Assembly (NCBI GenBank): GCA_034769895.1 | Contig: JAWRYS010000713.1 | Span: 37,504-101,503, forward strand | Length of the DNA: 64,000 nucleotides | Direction: 5' to 3' | Origin: Magicicada septendecula | Taxonomy: Eukaryota; Arthropoda; Insecta; Hemiptera; Cicadidae | Shown: positions 38,523 through 49,018 of the stretch, in pieces | Layout: each line of letters begins with the position of its first letter | Numbering within the stretch: the stretch's first letter is position 1 | Made by a program: the position numbers and the translations under genes | Notes under the pieces: model-generated | Seen by the model: the letters and a program-made list of their open reading frames with translations, nothing else | Told to the model about the DNA's origin: nothing | The model's database searches: none

Positions 38523-40255
38523 CTTTTAGTCAGACTGCCATCATTTCGTAACGGTTTTTGTGTGGAAGGTGTAGTGGGGGTGGTGTGTGGAAGAAGGGGA
38601 TTGGCGCAGGGATTCGACTTGATGTTTGTTTTTTGTAAAATTGTGTCAAAAAGTGTATGTGATTTATATTGCAATTGATCGTTGAGTATGTTGTTTGGTT
38701 GTGTTGTGTGGTGTTTATATATTTCGTATTGTTCAGTTGTGTTGAGTTTTCGGCCTTTAGGTAAGTAATGTAAAATTTCGAGATTGGTGTCTATGTTGGT
38801 GTAACTATGGTTTTCTGTGTGTATGTGTGTGGCAAATGCGGAGTGTATATTGTTGTTGGTTAGAGCTTTTAAATGTTCAGAATAACGGGATGAAAAAGAT
38901 CTTCCTGTCTGGCCGATGTAGAAACTATTGCAGTCATTACATTTTAATTTGTAAACACCTGTTTTGTTATATTTGTCTATGTCTGTGTTTGTATTATTGA
39001 TGTGTTTTGTAATGGTATTGGTTGTTCTGTATGCTATTTTGTATTTGTGTTTTCTGAATGTGTTGGCGATTTTGTGTGTGTAGGAGTTGTGGTATGTGAG
39101 TGTGATGTATTTATTGTGTTGTGTGCTGATGGTATTTTGTGTTTTGTTGTTTTTGTTTTTGATGCGTTTGTGTAGCGTGTTTATTAAATTAGGGTTGTAA
39201 CCGTTTTTGATTGCTATGTATTTTATTGTGTTGAGTTCGTCGGTGTAATCTTGTTTATTTAAGGGTATTTTAGTTAGTCTATGGAGCATATGGTTGAAGG
39301 CCGCATGTTTATGTTGTGTTGGGTGGTTTGATGTGTTGTGTATAACCATGTCAGTTGTGGTTGGTTTCCTGTATATTTTGTATGTGTGTATGTTGTTAGT
39401 TTTGTTAATTGTTAGGTCTAGAAAATTTATACTATTGTTTTGTTCAATTTCCAGTGTAAATTTTAATTTGTGGTGTATAGTGTTTATGTATTTGTGGAAG
39501 TTTTCAACTTGTCTTGTGTTGCCTTTGAATAAAAGTAATATGTCATCTACATACCTGTGCCAATATATAATTTTGTTAGTGTATTTGTTGTTGTTTATTA
39601 TGTGGTTCTGTTCTATGTTGTGTATATATATTTCTGCTAGTATTCCTGATATGGGGGAGCCCATTGGGAGACCTTCTGTTTGTGTGTATATCTTGTTATT
39701 GTATGTAAAGTAATTTTGTTCAGTTATTAGTTTGGTCAGAGTGATGATTTCTTGTATGTGTATTTCAGGTGTGTTGTTTTGTCTGAGTAGTTGTTCTAGT
39801 GTTTGGATGGTTTCTTTGATGGGGACATTAGTGTATAAATTGGTTATATCAAAAGATGCCAGAGTTGAGTTATGTGGGATATGGATGTGTTCAGTTTTCT
39901 TGACTACGTCTATGTTGTTTTTGATGGATGTGTTGTTACTGAGATTAATATTTTCTCTGATTATCTTGTCTAGTTGTTTTGCGATTTTGTGGGAGGGTGC
40001 CTGTGTGTTGTTTATTAATGGTCTGATGGGAATGTTCGGTTTATGTATTTTTGGTAATGCATTTAGTATAGGGGGGTTAGGTTTTATTTGTTTAAGGTAT
40101 TTGGCGCTTTCTGGTTTGATTATATGTTTTGTGTTGTTTATAAACTTATTAATCTGTTTATGAAATTTTAGTGTGGGGTCTTTATTTATTTCTGTTATAT
40201 TATTATTTTCGTTGAAGAAATTTTCGATTTTAGTGTTTAATTGGTGTTTGTCCAT
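38519..40255 (-). CDS. PLE RT/GIY-YIG, copy 16
   Basis: 578 aa with L117V (C at 39907) and P555L in the proline-rich tail. L117V recurs in copies 18 and 20, alternating with Leu in 17, 19 and 21. Confidence 0.94.
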   Translation of the reverse strand: MDKHQLNTKIENFFNENNNITEINKDPTLKFHKQINKFINNTKHIIKPESAKYLKQIKPNPPILNALPKIHKPNIPIRPLINNTQAPSHKIAKQLDKIIRENINLSNNTSIKNNIDVVKKTEHIHIPHNSTLASFDITNLYTNVPIKETIQTLEQLLRQNNTPEIHIQEIITLTKLITEQNYFTYNNKIYTQTEGLPMGSPISGILAEIYIHNIEQNHIINNNKYTNKIIYWHRYVDDILLLFKGNTRQVENFHKYINTIHHKLKFTLEIEQNNSINFLDLTINKTNNIHTYKIYRKPTTTDMVIHNTSNHPTQHKHAAFNHMLHRLTKIPLNKQDYTDELNTIKYIAIKNGYNPNLINTLHKRIKNKNNKTQNTISTQHNKYITLTYHNSYTHKIANTFRKHKYKIAYRTTNTITKHINNTNTDIDKYNKTGVYKLKCNDCNSFYIGQTGRSFSSRYSEHLKALTNNNIHSAFATHIHTENHSYTNIDTNLEILHYLPKGRKLNTTEQYEIYKHHTTQPNNILNDQLQYKSHTLFDTILQKTNIKSNPCANPLLPHTTPTTPSTQKPLRNDGSLTKS

Positions 40256-40646
40256 TATGACGCTAATGTTACCTTTGTCAGCTTTTAGGATTGTTGTGTT
40301 GTGTTCAAGTAACTTCTGTTTTACATTGTTAAGTGTTTTTATTTCATTGTTGTGTATTTTTGGTTTTGTATGTGTGTTTAGAAGTTTTCGTTTTATTTCG
40401 TGGCGAATCGGGTCCTGGTCATTAAAGTGCGTGTTTTGTACAGCTGTTTCTGCGTCTATGATTATGTCACGTGTGTGTTTTTGTGATTTTTGTTAGTTGC
40501 ATTGTTATTTAAATTATGTTTCAGTCCTTTGTTTAATAAATCCATTTCATCCTTTGTGAAATTAATGGTTGTTGTATTAACTACGCGTGCGTGGAATTTG
40601 TATGTCGGTTCAGGGATAGATTCAATTGTGCGTGTTGTGAGGTTAG

Positions 40647-41042
40647 TTATTTTTTTGTTGTGTCTAGCTTGATTGTCAATTTGAGTTTTTCTATGTTGTC
40701 TTGTGTGTGTTGTAGTACATTTTCAAGTTCCGTGTGGTGTAATATTTGTGTGAGTTTCATGTGTAATTTATATGCCTGTTTGTTGAGTGTGTCTTTTTTA
40801 TGGTATAAATAATTGATTATGTTATTTAGGTTTATTTGTTCTAATTTCCGTTTGGTTTGAAGTGCTGTATGTGTGTTTTGTTTTATTGTAACTTGTGCGT
40901 GTGTTGGTATGATGTTGTGTTTTCGACAAGTTTTGTTGAATGCTATGTGTAAGGAAGTTTTTGTTACTTGTTGTTTGGCGTTTCTGTACTTATTGATGAA
41001 ATACGCTTTATCTACGGTATTATAGTTGTCTTGATTGTTCAT
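40647..41042 (-). pseudogene. PLE N-terminal ORF, copy 16, truncated
   Basis: Short haplotype with private A14V near the start. Confidence 0.8.
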
Positions 41043-41113
41043 CTCTTCTTTCACAGCACTATCACTTTACTAAAAATGAACTTTATCTTGTGAAAAACTT
41101 ACTTTTTTCGTCG

Positions 41114-41146
41114 GACGCGTTTCGGCTTAGTATCCGCCTTCTTCAG
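41114..41146 (-). ncRNA. Hammerhead-like core, junction 16/17
   Basis: Core unchanged. Predicted cut between 41114 and 41113. Confidence 0.45.
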
Positions 41147-42879
41147 CTTTTAGTCAGACTGCCATCATTTCGTAACGGTTTTTGTGTGGAAGGTGTAGTG
41201 GGGGTGGTGTGTGGAGGAAGGGGATTGGCGCAGGGATTCGACTTGATGTTTGTTTTTTGTAAAATTGTGTCAAAAAGTGTATGTGATTTATATTGCAATT
41301 GATCGTTGAGTATGTTGTTTGGTTGTGTTGTGTGGTGTTTACATATTTCGTATTGTTCAGTTGTGTTGAGTTTTCGGCCTTTAGGTAAGTAATGTAAAAT
41401 TTCGAGATTGGTGTCTATGTTGGTGTAACTATGGTTTTCTGTGTGTATGTGTGTGGCAAATGCGGAGTGTATATTGTTGTTGGTTAGAGCTTTTAAATGT
41501 TCAGAATAACGGAATGAAAAAGATCTTCCTGTCTGGCCGATGTAGAAACTATTGCAGTCATTACATTTTAATTTGTAAACACCTGTTTTGTTATATTTGT
41601 CTATGTCTGTGTTTGTATTATTGATGTGTTTTGTAATGGTATTGGTTGTTCTGTATGCTATTTTGTATTTGTGTTTCCTGAATGTGTTGGCGATTTTGTG
41701 TGTGTAGGAGTTGTGGTATGTGAGTGTGATGTATTTATTGTGTTGTGTGCTGATGGTATTTTGTGTTTTGTTGTTTTTGTTTTTGATGCGTTTGTGTAGC
41801 GTGTTTATTAAATTAGGGTTGTAACCGTTTTTGATTGCTATGTATTTTATTGTGTTGAGTTCGTCGGTGTAATCTTGTTTATTTAAGGGTATTTTAGTTA
41901 GTCTATGGAGCATATGGTTGAAGGCCGCATGTTTATGTTGTGTTGGGTGGTTTGATGTGTTGTGTATAACCATGTCAGTTGTGGTTGGTTTCCTGTATAT
42001 TTTGTATGTGTGTATGTTGTTAGTTTTGTTAATTGTTAGGTCTAGAAAATTTATACTATTGTTTTGTTCAATTTCCAGTGTAAATTTTAATTTGTGGTGT
42101 ATAGTGTTTATGTATTTGTGGAAGTTTTCAACTTGTCTTGTGTTGCCTTTGAATAAAAGTAATATGTCATCTACATACCTGTGCCAATATATAATTTTGT
42201 TAGTGTATTTGTTGTTGTTTATTATGTGGTTCTGTTCTATGTTGTGTATATATATTTCTGCTAGTATTCCTGATATGGGGGAGCCCATTGGGAGACCTTC
42301 TGTTTGTGTGTATATCTTGTTATTGTATGTAAAGTAATTTTGTTCAGTTATTAGTTTGGTCAGTGTGATGATTTCTTGTATGTGTATTTCAGGTGTGTTG
42401 TTTTGTCTGAGTAGTTGTTCTAGTGTTTGGATGGTTTCTTTGATGGGGACATTAGTGTATAAATTGGTTATATCAAAAGATGCCAGAGTTGAGTTATGTG
42501 GGATATGGATGTGTTCAGTTTTCTTGACTAGGTCTATGTTGTTTTTGATGGATGTGTTGTTACTGAGATTAATATTTTCTCTGATTATCTTGTCTAGTTG
42601 TTTTGCGATTTTGTGGGAGGGTGCCTGTGTGTTGTTTATTAATGGTCTGATGGGAATGTTCGGTTTATGTATTTTTGGTAATGCATTTAGTATAGGGGGG
42701 TTAGGTTTTATTTGTTTAAGGTATTTGGCGCTTTCTGGTTTGATTATATGTTTTGTGTTGTTTATAAACTTATTAATCTGTTTATGAAATTTTAGTGTGG
42801 GGTCTTTATTTATTTCTGTTATATTATTATTTTCGTTGAAGAAATTTTCGATTTTAGTGTTTAATTGGTGTTTGTCCAT
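41143..42879 (-). CDS. PLE RT/GIY-YIG, copy 17, nuclease variants
   Basis: 578 aa with S456F directly before the likely catalytic Arg457 and Y513C two residues after Glu511. Both lie in the GIY-YIG domain and could affect nuclease activity. The RT core is unchanged. Confidence 0.94.
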   Translation of the reverse strand: MDKHQLNTKIENFFNENNNITEINKDPTLKFHKQINKFINNTKHIIKPESAKYLKQIKPNPPILNALPKIHKPNIPIRPLINNTQAPSHKIAKQLDKIIRENINLSNNTSIKNNIDLVKKTEHIHIPHNSTLASFDITNLYTNVPIKETIQTLEQLLRQNNTPEIHIQEIITLTKLITEQNYFTYNNKIYTQTEGLPMGSPISGILAEIYIHNIEQNHIINNNKYTNKIIYWHRYVDDILLLFKGNTRQVENFHKYINTIHHKLKFTLEIEQNNSINFLDLTINKTNNIHTYKIYRKPTTTDMVIHNTSNHPTQHKHAAFNHMLHRLTKIPLNKQDYTDELNTIKYIAIKNGYNPNLINTLHKRIKNKNNKTQNTISTQHNKYITLTYHNSYTHKIANTFRKHKYKIAYRTTNTITKHINNTNTDIDKYNKTGVYKLKCNDCNSFYIGQTGRSFSFRYSEHLKALTNNNIHSAFATHIHTENHSYTNIDTNLEILHYLPKGRKLNTTEQYEICKHHTTQPNNILNDQLQYKSHTLFDTILQKTNIKSNPCANPLPPHTTPTTPSTQKPLRNDGSLTKS

Positions 42880-43270
42880 TATGACGCTAATGTTACCTTT
42901 GTCAGCTTTTAGGATTGTTGTGTTGTGTTCAAGTAACTTCTGTTTTACATTGTTAAGTGTTTTTATTTCATTGTTGTGTATTTTTGGTTTTGTATGTGTG
43001 TTTAGAAGTTTTCGTTTTATTTCGTGGCGAATCGGGTCCTGGTCATTAAAGTGCGTGTTTTGTACAGCTGTTTCTGCGTCTATGATTATGTCACGTGTGT
43101 GTTTTTGTGATTTTTGTTAGTTGCATTGTTATTTAAATTATGTTTCAGTCCTTTGTTTAATAAATCCATTTCATCCTTTGTGAAATTAATGGTTGTTGTA
43201 TTAACTACGCGTGCGTGGAATTTGTATGTCGGTTCAGGGATAGATTCAATTGTGCGTGTTGTGAGGTTAG

Positions 43271-43666
43271 TTATTTTTTTGTTGTGTCTAGCTTGATTGT
43301 CAATTTGAGTTTTTCTATGTTGTCTTGTGTGTGTTGTAGTACATTTTCAAGTTCCGTGTGGTGTAATATTTGTGTGAGTTTCATGTGTAATTTATATGCC
43401 TGTTTGTTGAGTGTGTCTTTTTTATGGTATAAATAATTGATTATGTTATTTAGGTTTATTTGTTCTAATTTCCGTTTGGCTTGAAGTGCTGTATGTGTGT
43501 TTTGTTTTATTGTAACTTGTGCGTGTGTTGGTATGATGTTGTGTTTTCGACAAGTTTTGTTGAATGCTATGTGTAAGGAAGTTTTTGTTACTTGTTGTTT
43601 GGCGTTTCTGTACTTATTGATGAAATACGCTTTATCTGCGGTATTATAGTTGTCTTGATTGTTCAT
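43271..43666 (-). pseudogene. PLE N-terminal ORF, copy 17, truncated
   Basis: Short haplotype with private T67A. Confidence 0.8.
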
Positions 43667-43737
43667 CTCTTCTTTCACAGCACTATCACTTTACTAAAAA
43701 TGAACTTTATCTTGTGAAAAACTTACTTTTTTCGTCG

Positions 43738-43770
43738 GACGCGTTTCGGCTTAGTATCCGCCTTCTTCAG
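43738..43770 (-). ncRNA. Hammerhead-like core, junction 17/18
   Basis: Core unchanged. Predicted cut between 43738 and 43737. Confidence 0.45.
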
Positions 43771-45503
43771 CTTTTAGTCAGACTGCCATCATTTCGTAAC
43801 GGTTTTTGTGTGGAAGGTGTAGTGGGGGTGGTGTGTGGAGGAAGGGGATTGGCGCAGGGATTCGACTTGATGTTTGTTTTTTGTAAAATTGTGTCAAAAA
43901 GTGTATGTGATTTATATTGCAATTGATCGTTGAGTATGTTGTTTGGTTGTGTTGTGTGGTGTTTATATATTTCGTATTGTTCAGTTGTGTTGAGTTTTCG
44001 GCCTTTAGGTAAGTAATGTAAAATTTCGAGATTGGTGTCTATGTTGGTGTAACTATGGTTTTCTGTGTGTATGTGTGTGGCAAATGCGGAGTGTATATTG
44101 TTGTTGGTTAGAGCTTTTAAATGTTCAGAATAACGGGATGAAAAAGATCTTCCTGTCTGGCCGATGTAGAAACTATTGCAGTCATTACATTTTAATTTGT
44201 AAACACCTGTTTTGTTATATTTGTCTATGTCTGTGTTTGTATTATTGATGTGTTTTGTAATGGTATTGGTTGTTCTGTATGCTATTTTGTATTTGTGTTT
44301 TCTGAATGTGTTGGCGATTTTGTGTGTGTAGGAGTTGTGGTATGTGAGTGTGATGTATTTATTGTGTTGTGTGCTGATGGTATTTTGTGTTTTGTTGTTT
44401 TTGTTTTTGATGCGTTTGTGTAGCGTGTTTATTAAATTAGGGTTGTAACCGTTTTTGATTGCTATGTATTTTATTGTGTTGAGTTCGTCGGTGTAATCTT
44501 GTTTATTTAAGGGTATTTTAGTTAGTCTATGGAGCATATGGTTGAAGGCCGCATGTTTATGTTGTGTTGGGTGGTTTGATGTGTTGTGTATAACCATGTC
44601 AGTTGTGGTTGGTTTCCTGTATATTTTGTATGTGTGTATGTTGTTAGTTTTGTTAATTGTTAGGTCTAGAAAATTTATACTATTGTTTTGTTCAATTTCC
44701 AGTGTAAATTTTAATTTGTGGTGTATAGTGTTTATGTATTTGTGGAAGTTTTCAACTTGTCTTGTGTTGCCTTTGAATAAAAGTAATATGTCATCTACAT
44801 ACCTGTGCCAATATATAATTTTGTTAGTGTATTTGTTGTTGTTTATTATGTGGTTCTGTTCTATGTTGTGTATATATATTTCTGCTAGTATTCCTGATAT
44901 GGGGGAGCCCATTGGGAGACCTTCTGTTTGTGTGTATATCTTGTTATTGTATGTAAAGTAATTTTGTTCAGTTATTAGTTTGGTCAGTGTGATGATTTCT
45001 TGTATGTGTATTTCAGGTGTGTTGTTCTGTCTGAGTAGTTGTTCTAGTGTTTGGATGGTTTCTTTGATGGGGACATTAGTGTATAAATTGGTTATATCAA
45101 AAGATGCCAGAGTTGAGTTATGTGGGATATGGATGTGTTCAGTTTTCTTGACTACGTCTATGTTGTTTTTGATGGATGTGTTGTTACTGAGATTAATATT
45201 TTCTCTGATTATCTTGTCTAGTTGTTTTGCGATTTTGTGGGAGGGTGCCTGTGTGTTGTTTATTAATGGTCTGATGGGAATGTTCGGTTTATGTATTTTT
45301 GGTAATGCATTTAGTATAGGGGGGTTAGGTTTTATTTGTTTAAGGTATTTGGCGCTTTCTGGTTTGATTATATGTTTTGTGTTGTTTATAAACTTATTAA
45401 TCTGTTTATGAAATTTTAGTGTGGGGTCTTTATTTATTTCTGTTATATTATTATTTTCGTTGAAGAAATTTTCGATTTTAGTGTTTAATTGGTGTTTGTC
45501 CAT
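43767..45503 (-). CDS. PLE RT/GIY-YIG, copy 18
   Basis: 578 aa with L117V as in copy 16. No other amino acid change noticed. Confidence 0.94.
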   Translation of the reverse strand: MDKHQLNTKIENFFNENNNITEINKDPTLKFHKQINKFINNTKHIIKPESAKYLKQIKPNPPILNALPKIHKPNIPIRPLINNTQAPSHKIAKQLDKIIRENINLSNNTSIKNNIDVVKKTEHIHIPHNSTLASFDITNLYTNVPIKETIQTLEQLLRQNNTPEIHIQEIITLTKLITEQNYFTYNNKIYTQTEGLPMGSPISGILAEIYIHNIEQNHIINNNKYTNKIIYWHRYVDDILLLFKGNTRQVENFHKYINTIHHKLKFTLEIEQNNSINFLDLTINKTNNIHTYKIYRKPTTTDMVIHNTSNHPTQHKHAAFNHMLHRLTKIPLNKQDYTDELNTIKYIAIKNGYNPNLINTLHKRIKNKNNKTQNTISTQHNKYITLTYHNSYTHKIANTFRKHKYKIAYRTTNTITKHINNTNTDIDKYNKTGVYKLKCNDCNSFYIGQTGRSFSSRYSEHLKALTNNNIHSAFATHIHTENHSYTNIDTNLEILHYLPKGRKLNTTEQYEIYKHHTTQPNNILNDQLQYKSHTLFDTILQKTNIKSNPCANPLPPHTTPTTPSTQKPLRNDGSLTKS

Positions 45504-45894
45504 TATGACGCTAATGTTACCTTTGTCAGCTTTTAGGATTGTTGTGTTGTGTTCAAGTAACTTCTGTTTTACATTGTTAAGTGTTTTTATTTCATTGTTG
45601 TGTATTTTTGGTTTTGTATGTGTGTTTAGAAGTTTTCGTTTTATTTCGTGGCGAATCGGGTCCTGGTCATTAAAGTGCGTGTTTTGTACAGCTGTTTCTG
45701 CGTCTATGATTATGTCACGTGTGTGTTTTTGTGATTTTTGTTAGTTGCATTGTTATTTAAATTATGTTTCAGTCCTTTGTTTAATAAATCCATTTCATCC
45801 TTTGTGAAATTAATGGTTGTTGTATTAACTACGCGTGCGTGGAATTTGTATGTCGGTTCAGGGATAGATTCAATTGTGCGTGTTGTGAGGTTAG

Positions 45895-46290
45895 TTATTT
45901 TTTTGTTGTGTCTAGCTTGATTGTCAATTTGAGTTTTTCTATGTTGTCTTGTGTGTGTTGTAGTACATTTTCAAGTTCCGTGTGGTGTAATATTTGTGTG
46001 AGTTTCATGTGTAATTTATATGCCTGTTTGTTGAGTGTGTCTTTTTTATGGTATAAATAATTGATTATGTTATTTAGGTTTATTTGTTCTAATTTCCGTT
46101 TGGTTTGAAGTGCTGTATGTGTGTTTTGTTTTATTGTAACTTGTGCGTGTGTTGGTATGATGTTGTGTTTTCGACAAGTTTTGTTGAATGCTATGTGTAA
46201 GGAAGTTTTTGTTACTTGTTGTTTGGCGTTTCTGTACTTATTGATGAAATACGCTTTATCTGCGGTATTATAGTTGTCTTGATTGTTCAT
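45895..46290 (-). pseudogene. PLE N-terminal ORF, copy 18, truncated
   Basis: Short haplotype identical to copy 1. Confidence 0.8.
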
Positions 46291-46361
46291 CTCTTCTTTC
46301 ACAGCACTATCACTTTACTAAAAATGAACTTTATCTTGTGAAAAACTTACTTTTTTCGTCG

Positions 46362-46394
46362 GACGCGTTTCGGCTTAGTATCCGCCTTCTTCAG
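46362..46394 (-). ncRNA. Hammerhead-like core, junction 18/19
   Basis: Core unchanged. Predicted cut between 46362 and 46361. Confidence 0.45.
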
Positions 46395-48127
46395 CTTTTA
46401 GTCAGACTGCCATCATTTCGTAACGGTTTTTGTGTGGAAGGTGTAGTGGGGGTGGTGTGTGGAGGAAGGGGATTGGCGCAGGGATTCGACTTGATGTTTG
46501 TTTTTTGTAAAATTGTGTCAAAAAGTGTATGTGATTTATATTGCAATTGATCGTTGAGTATGTTGTTTGGTTGTGTTGTGTGGTGTTTACATATTTCGTA
46601 TTGTTCAGTTGTGTTGAGTTTTCGGCCTTTAGGTAAGTAATGTAAAATTTCGAGATTGGTGTCTATGTTGGTGTAACTATGGTTTTCTGTGTGTATGTGT
46701 GTGGCAAATGCGGAGTGTATATTGTTGTTGGTTAGAGCTTTTAAATGTTCAGAATAACGGGATGAAAAAGATCTTCCTGTCTGGCCGATGTAGAAACTAT
46801 TGCAGTCATTACATTTTAATTTGTAAACACCTGTTTTGTTATATTTGTCTATGTCTGTGTTTGTATTATTGATGTGTTTTGTAATGGTATTGGTTGTTCT
46901 GTATGCTATTTTGTATTTGTGTTTTCTGAATGTGTTGGCGATTTTGTGTGTGTAGGAGTTGTGGTATGTGAGTGTGATGTATTTATTGTGTTGTGTGCTG
47001 ATGGTATTTTGTGTTTTGTTGTTTTTGTTTTTGATGCGTTTGTGTAGCGTGTTTATTAAATTAGGGTTGTAACCGTTTTTGATTGCTATGTATTTTATTG
47101 TGTTGAGTTCGTCGGTGTAATCTTGTTTATTTAAGGGTATTTTAGTTAGTCTATGGAGCATATGGTTGAAGGCCGCATGTTTATGTTGTGTTGGGTGGTT
47201 TGATGTGTTGTGTATAACCATGTCAGTTGTGGTTGGTTTCCTGTATATTTTGTATGTGTGTATGTTGTTAGTTTTGTTAATTGTTAGGTCTAGAAAATTT
47301 ATACTATTGTTTTGTTCAATTTCCAGTGTAAATTTTAATTTGTGGTGTATAGTGTTTATGTATTTGTGGAAGTTTTCAACTTGTCTTGTGTTGCCTTTGA
47401 ATAAAAGTAATATGTCATCTACATACCTGTGCCAATATATAATTTTGTTAGTGTATTTGTTGTTGTTTATTATGTGGTTCTGTTCTATGTTGTGTATATA
47501 TATTTCTGCTAGTATTCCTGATATGGGGGAGCCCATTGGGAGACCTTCTGTTTGTGTGTATATCTTGTTATTGTATGTAAAGTAATTTTGTTCAGTTATT
47601 AGTTTGGTCAGTGTGATGATTTCTTGTATGTGTATTTCAGGTGTGTTGTTTTGTCTGAGTAGTTGTTCTAGTGTTTGGATGGTTTCTTTGATGGGGACAT
47701 TAGTGTATAAATTGGTTATATCAAAAGATGCCAGAGTTGAGTTATGTGGGATATGGATGTGTTCAGTTTTCTTGACTAGGTCTATGTTGTTTTTGATGGA
47801 TGTGTTGTTACTGAGATTAATATTTTCTCTGATTATCTTGTCTAGTTGTTTTGCGATTTTGTGGGAGGGTGCCTGTGTGTTGTTTATTAATGGTCTGATG
47901 GGAATGTTCGGTTTATGTATTTTTGGTAATGCATTTAGTATAGGGGGGTTAGGTTTTATTTGTTTAAGGTATTTGGCGCTTTCTGGTTTGATTATATGTT
48001 TTGTGTTGTTTATAAACTTATTAATCTGTTTATGAAATTTTAGTGTGGGGTCTTTATTTATTTCTGTTATATTATTATTTTCGTTGAAGAAATTTTCGAT
48101 TTTAGTGTTTAATTGGTGTTTGTCCAT
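46391..48127 (-). CDS. PLE RT/GIY-YIG, copy 19
   Basis: 578 aa with Y513C in the nuclease, shared with copies 17 and 22. Confidence 0.94.
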   Translation of the reverse strand: MDKHQLNTKIENFFNENNNITEINKDPTLKFHKQINKFINNTKHIIKPESAKYLKQIKPNPPILNALPKIHKPNIPIRPLINNTQAPSHKIAKQLDKIIRENINLSNNTSIKNNIDLVKKTEHIHIPHNSTLASFDITNLYTNVPIKETIQTLEQLLRQNNTPEIHIQEIITLTKLITEQNYFTYNNKIYTQTEGLPMGSPISGILAEIYIHNIEQNHIINNNKYTNKIIYWHRYVDDILLLFKGNTRQVENFHKYINTIHHKLKFTLEIEQNNSINFLDLTINKTNNIHTYKIYRKPTTTDMVIHNTSNHPTQHKHAAFNHMLHRLTKIPLNKQDYTDELNTIKYIAIKNGYNPNLINTLHKRIKNKNNKTQNTISTQHNKYITLTYHNSYTHKIANTFRKHKYKIAYRTTNTITKHINNTNTDIDKYNKTGVYKLKCNDCNSFYIGQTGRSFSSRYSEHLKALTNNNIHSAFATHIHTENHSYTNIDTNLEILHYLPKGRKLNTTEQYEICKHHTTQPNNILNDQLQYKSHTLFDTILQKTNIKSNPCANPLPPHTTPTTPSTQKPLRNDGSLTKS

Positions 48128-48518
48128 TATGACGCTAATGTTACCTTTGTCAGCTTTTAGGATTGTTGTGTTGTGTTCAAGTAACTTCTGTTTTACATTG
48201 TTAAGTGTTTTTATTTCATTGTTGTGTATTTTTGGTTTTGTATGTGTGTTTAGAAGTTTTCGTTTTATTTCGTGGCGAATCGGGTCCTGGTCATTAAAGT
48301 GCGTGTTTTGTACAGCTGTTTCTGCGTCTATGATTATGTCACGTGTGTGTTTTTGTGATTTTTGTTAGTTGCATTGTTATTTAAATTATGTTTCAGTCCT
48401 TTGTTTAATAAATCCATTTCATCCTTTGTGAAATTAATGGTTGTTGTATTACCTACGCGTGCGTGGAATTTGTATGTCGGTTCAGGGATAGATTCAATTG
48501 TGCGTGTTGTGAGGTTAG

Positions 48519-48914
48519 TTATTTTTTTGTTGTGTCTAGCTTGATTGTCAATTTGAGTTTTTCTATGTTGTCTTGTGTGTGTTGTAGTACATTTTCAAGT
48601 TCCGTGTGGTGTAATATTTGTGTGAGTTTCATGTGTAATTTATATGCCTGTTTGTTGAGTGTGTCTTTTTTATGGTATAAATAATTGATTATGTTATTTA
48701 GGTTTATTTGTTCTAATTTCCGTTTGGTTTGAAGTGCTGTATGTGTGTTTTGTTTTATTGTAACTTGTGCGTGTGTTGGTATGATGTTGTGTTTTCGACA
48801 AGTTTTGTTGAATGCTATGTGTAAGGAAGTTTTTGTTACTTGTTGTTTGGCGTTTCTGTACTTATTGATGAAATACGCTTTATCTGCGGTATTATAGTTG
48901 TCTTGATTGTTCAT
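48519..48914 (-). pseudogene. PLE N-terminal ORF, copy 19, truncated
   Basis: Short haplotype. A private A to C change at 48452 falls in the part already out of frame. Confidence 0.8.
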
Positions 48915-48985
48915 CTCTTCTTTCACAGCACTATCACTTTACTAAAAATGAACTTTATCTTGTGAAAAACTTACTTTTTTCGTCG

Positions 48986-49018
48986 GACGCGTTTCGGCTT
49001 AGTATCCGCCTTCTTCAG
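48986..49018 (-). ncRNA. Hammerhead-like core, junction 19/20
   Basis: Core unchanged. Predicted cut between 48986 and 48985. Confidence 0.45.

Larger units (their letters stand above)
39907..41342. repeat. Two-unit repeat, first instance (copies 16-17)
   Basis: Two diagnostic sites, C at 39907 (L117V) and C at 41342 (Y513C), recur together 5248 bp later at 45155 and 46590. This indicates a two-unit duplication with minimum extent between these markers. Confidence 0.7.
45155..46590. repeat. Two-unit repeat, second instance (copies 18-19)
   Basis: Carries the same L117V and Y513C marker pair as 39907-41342 at an offset of 5248 bp. It lacks S456F of copy 17 and P555L of copy 16, which therefore arose after the duplication or were lost by exchange. 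Confidence 0.7.
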
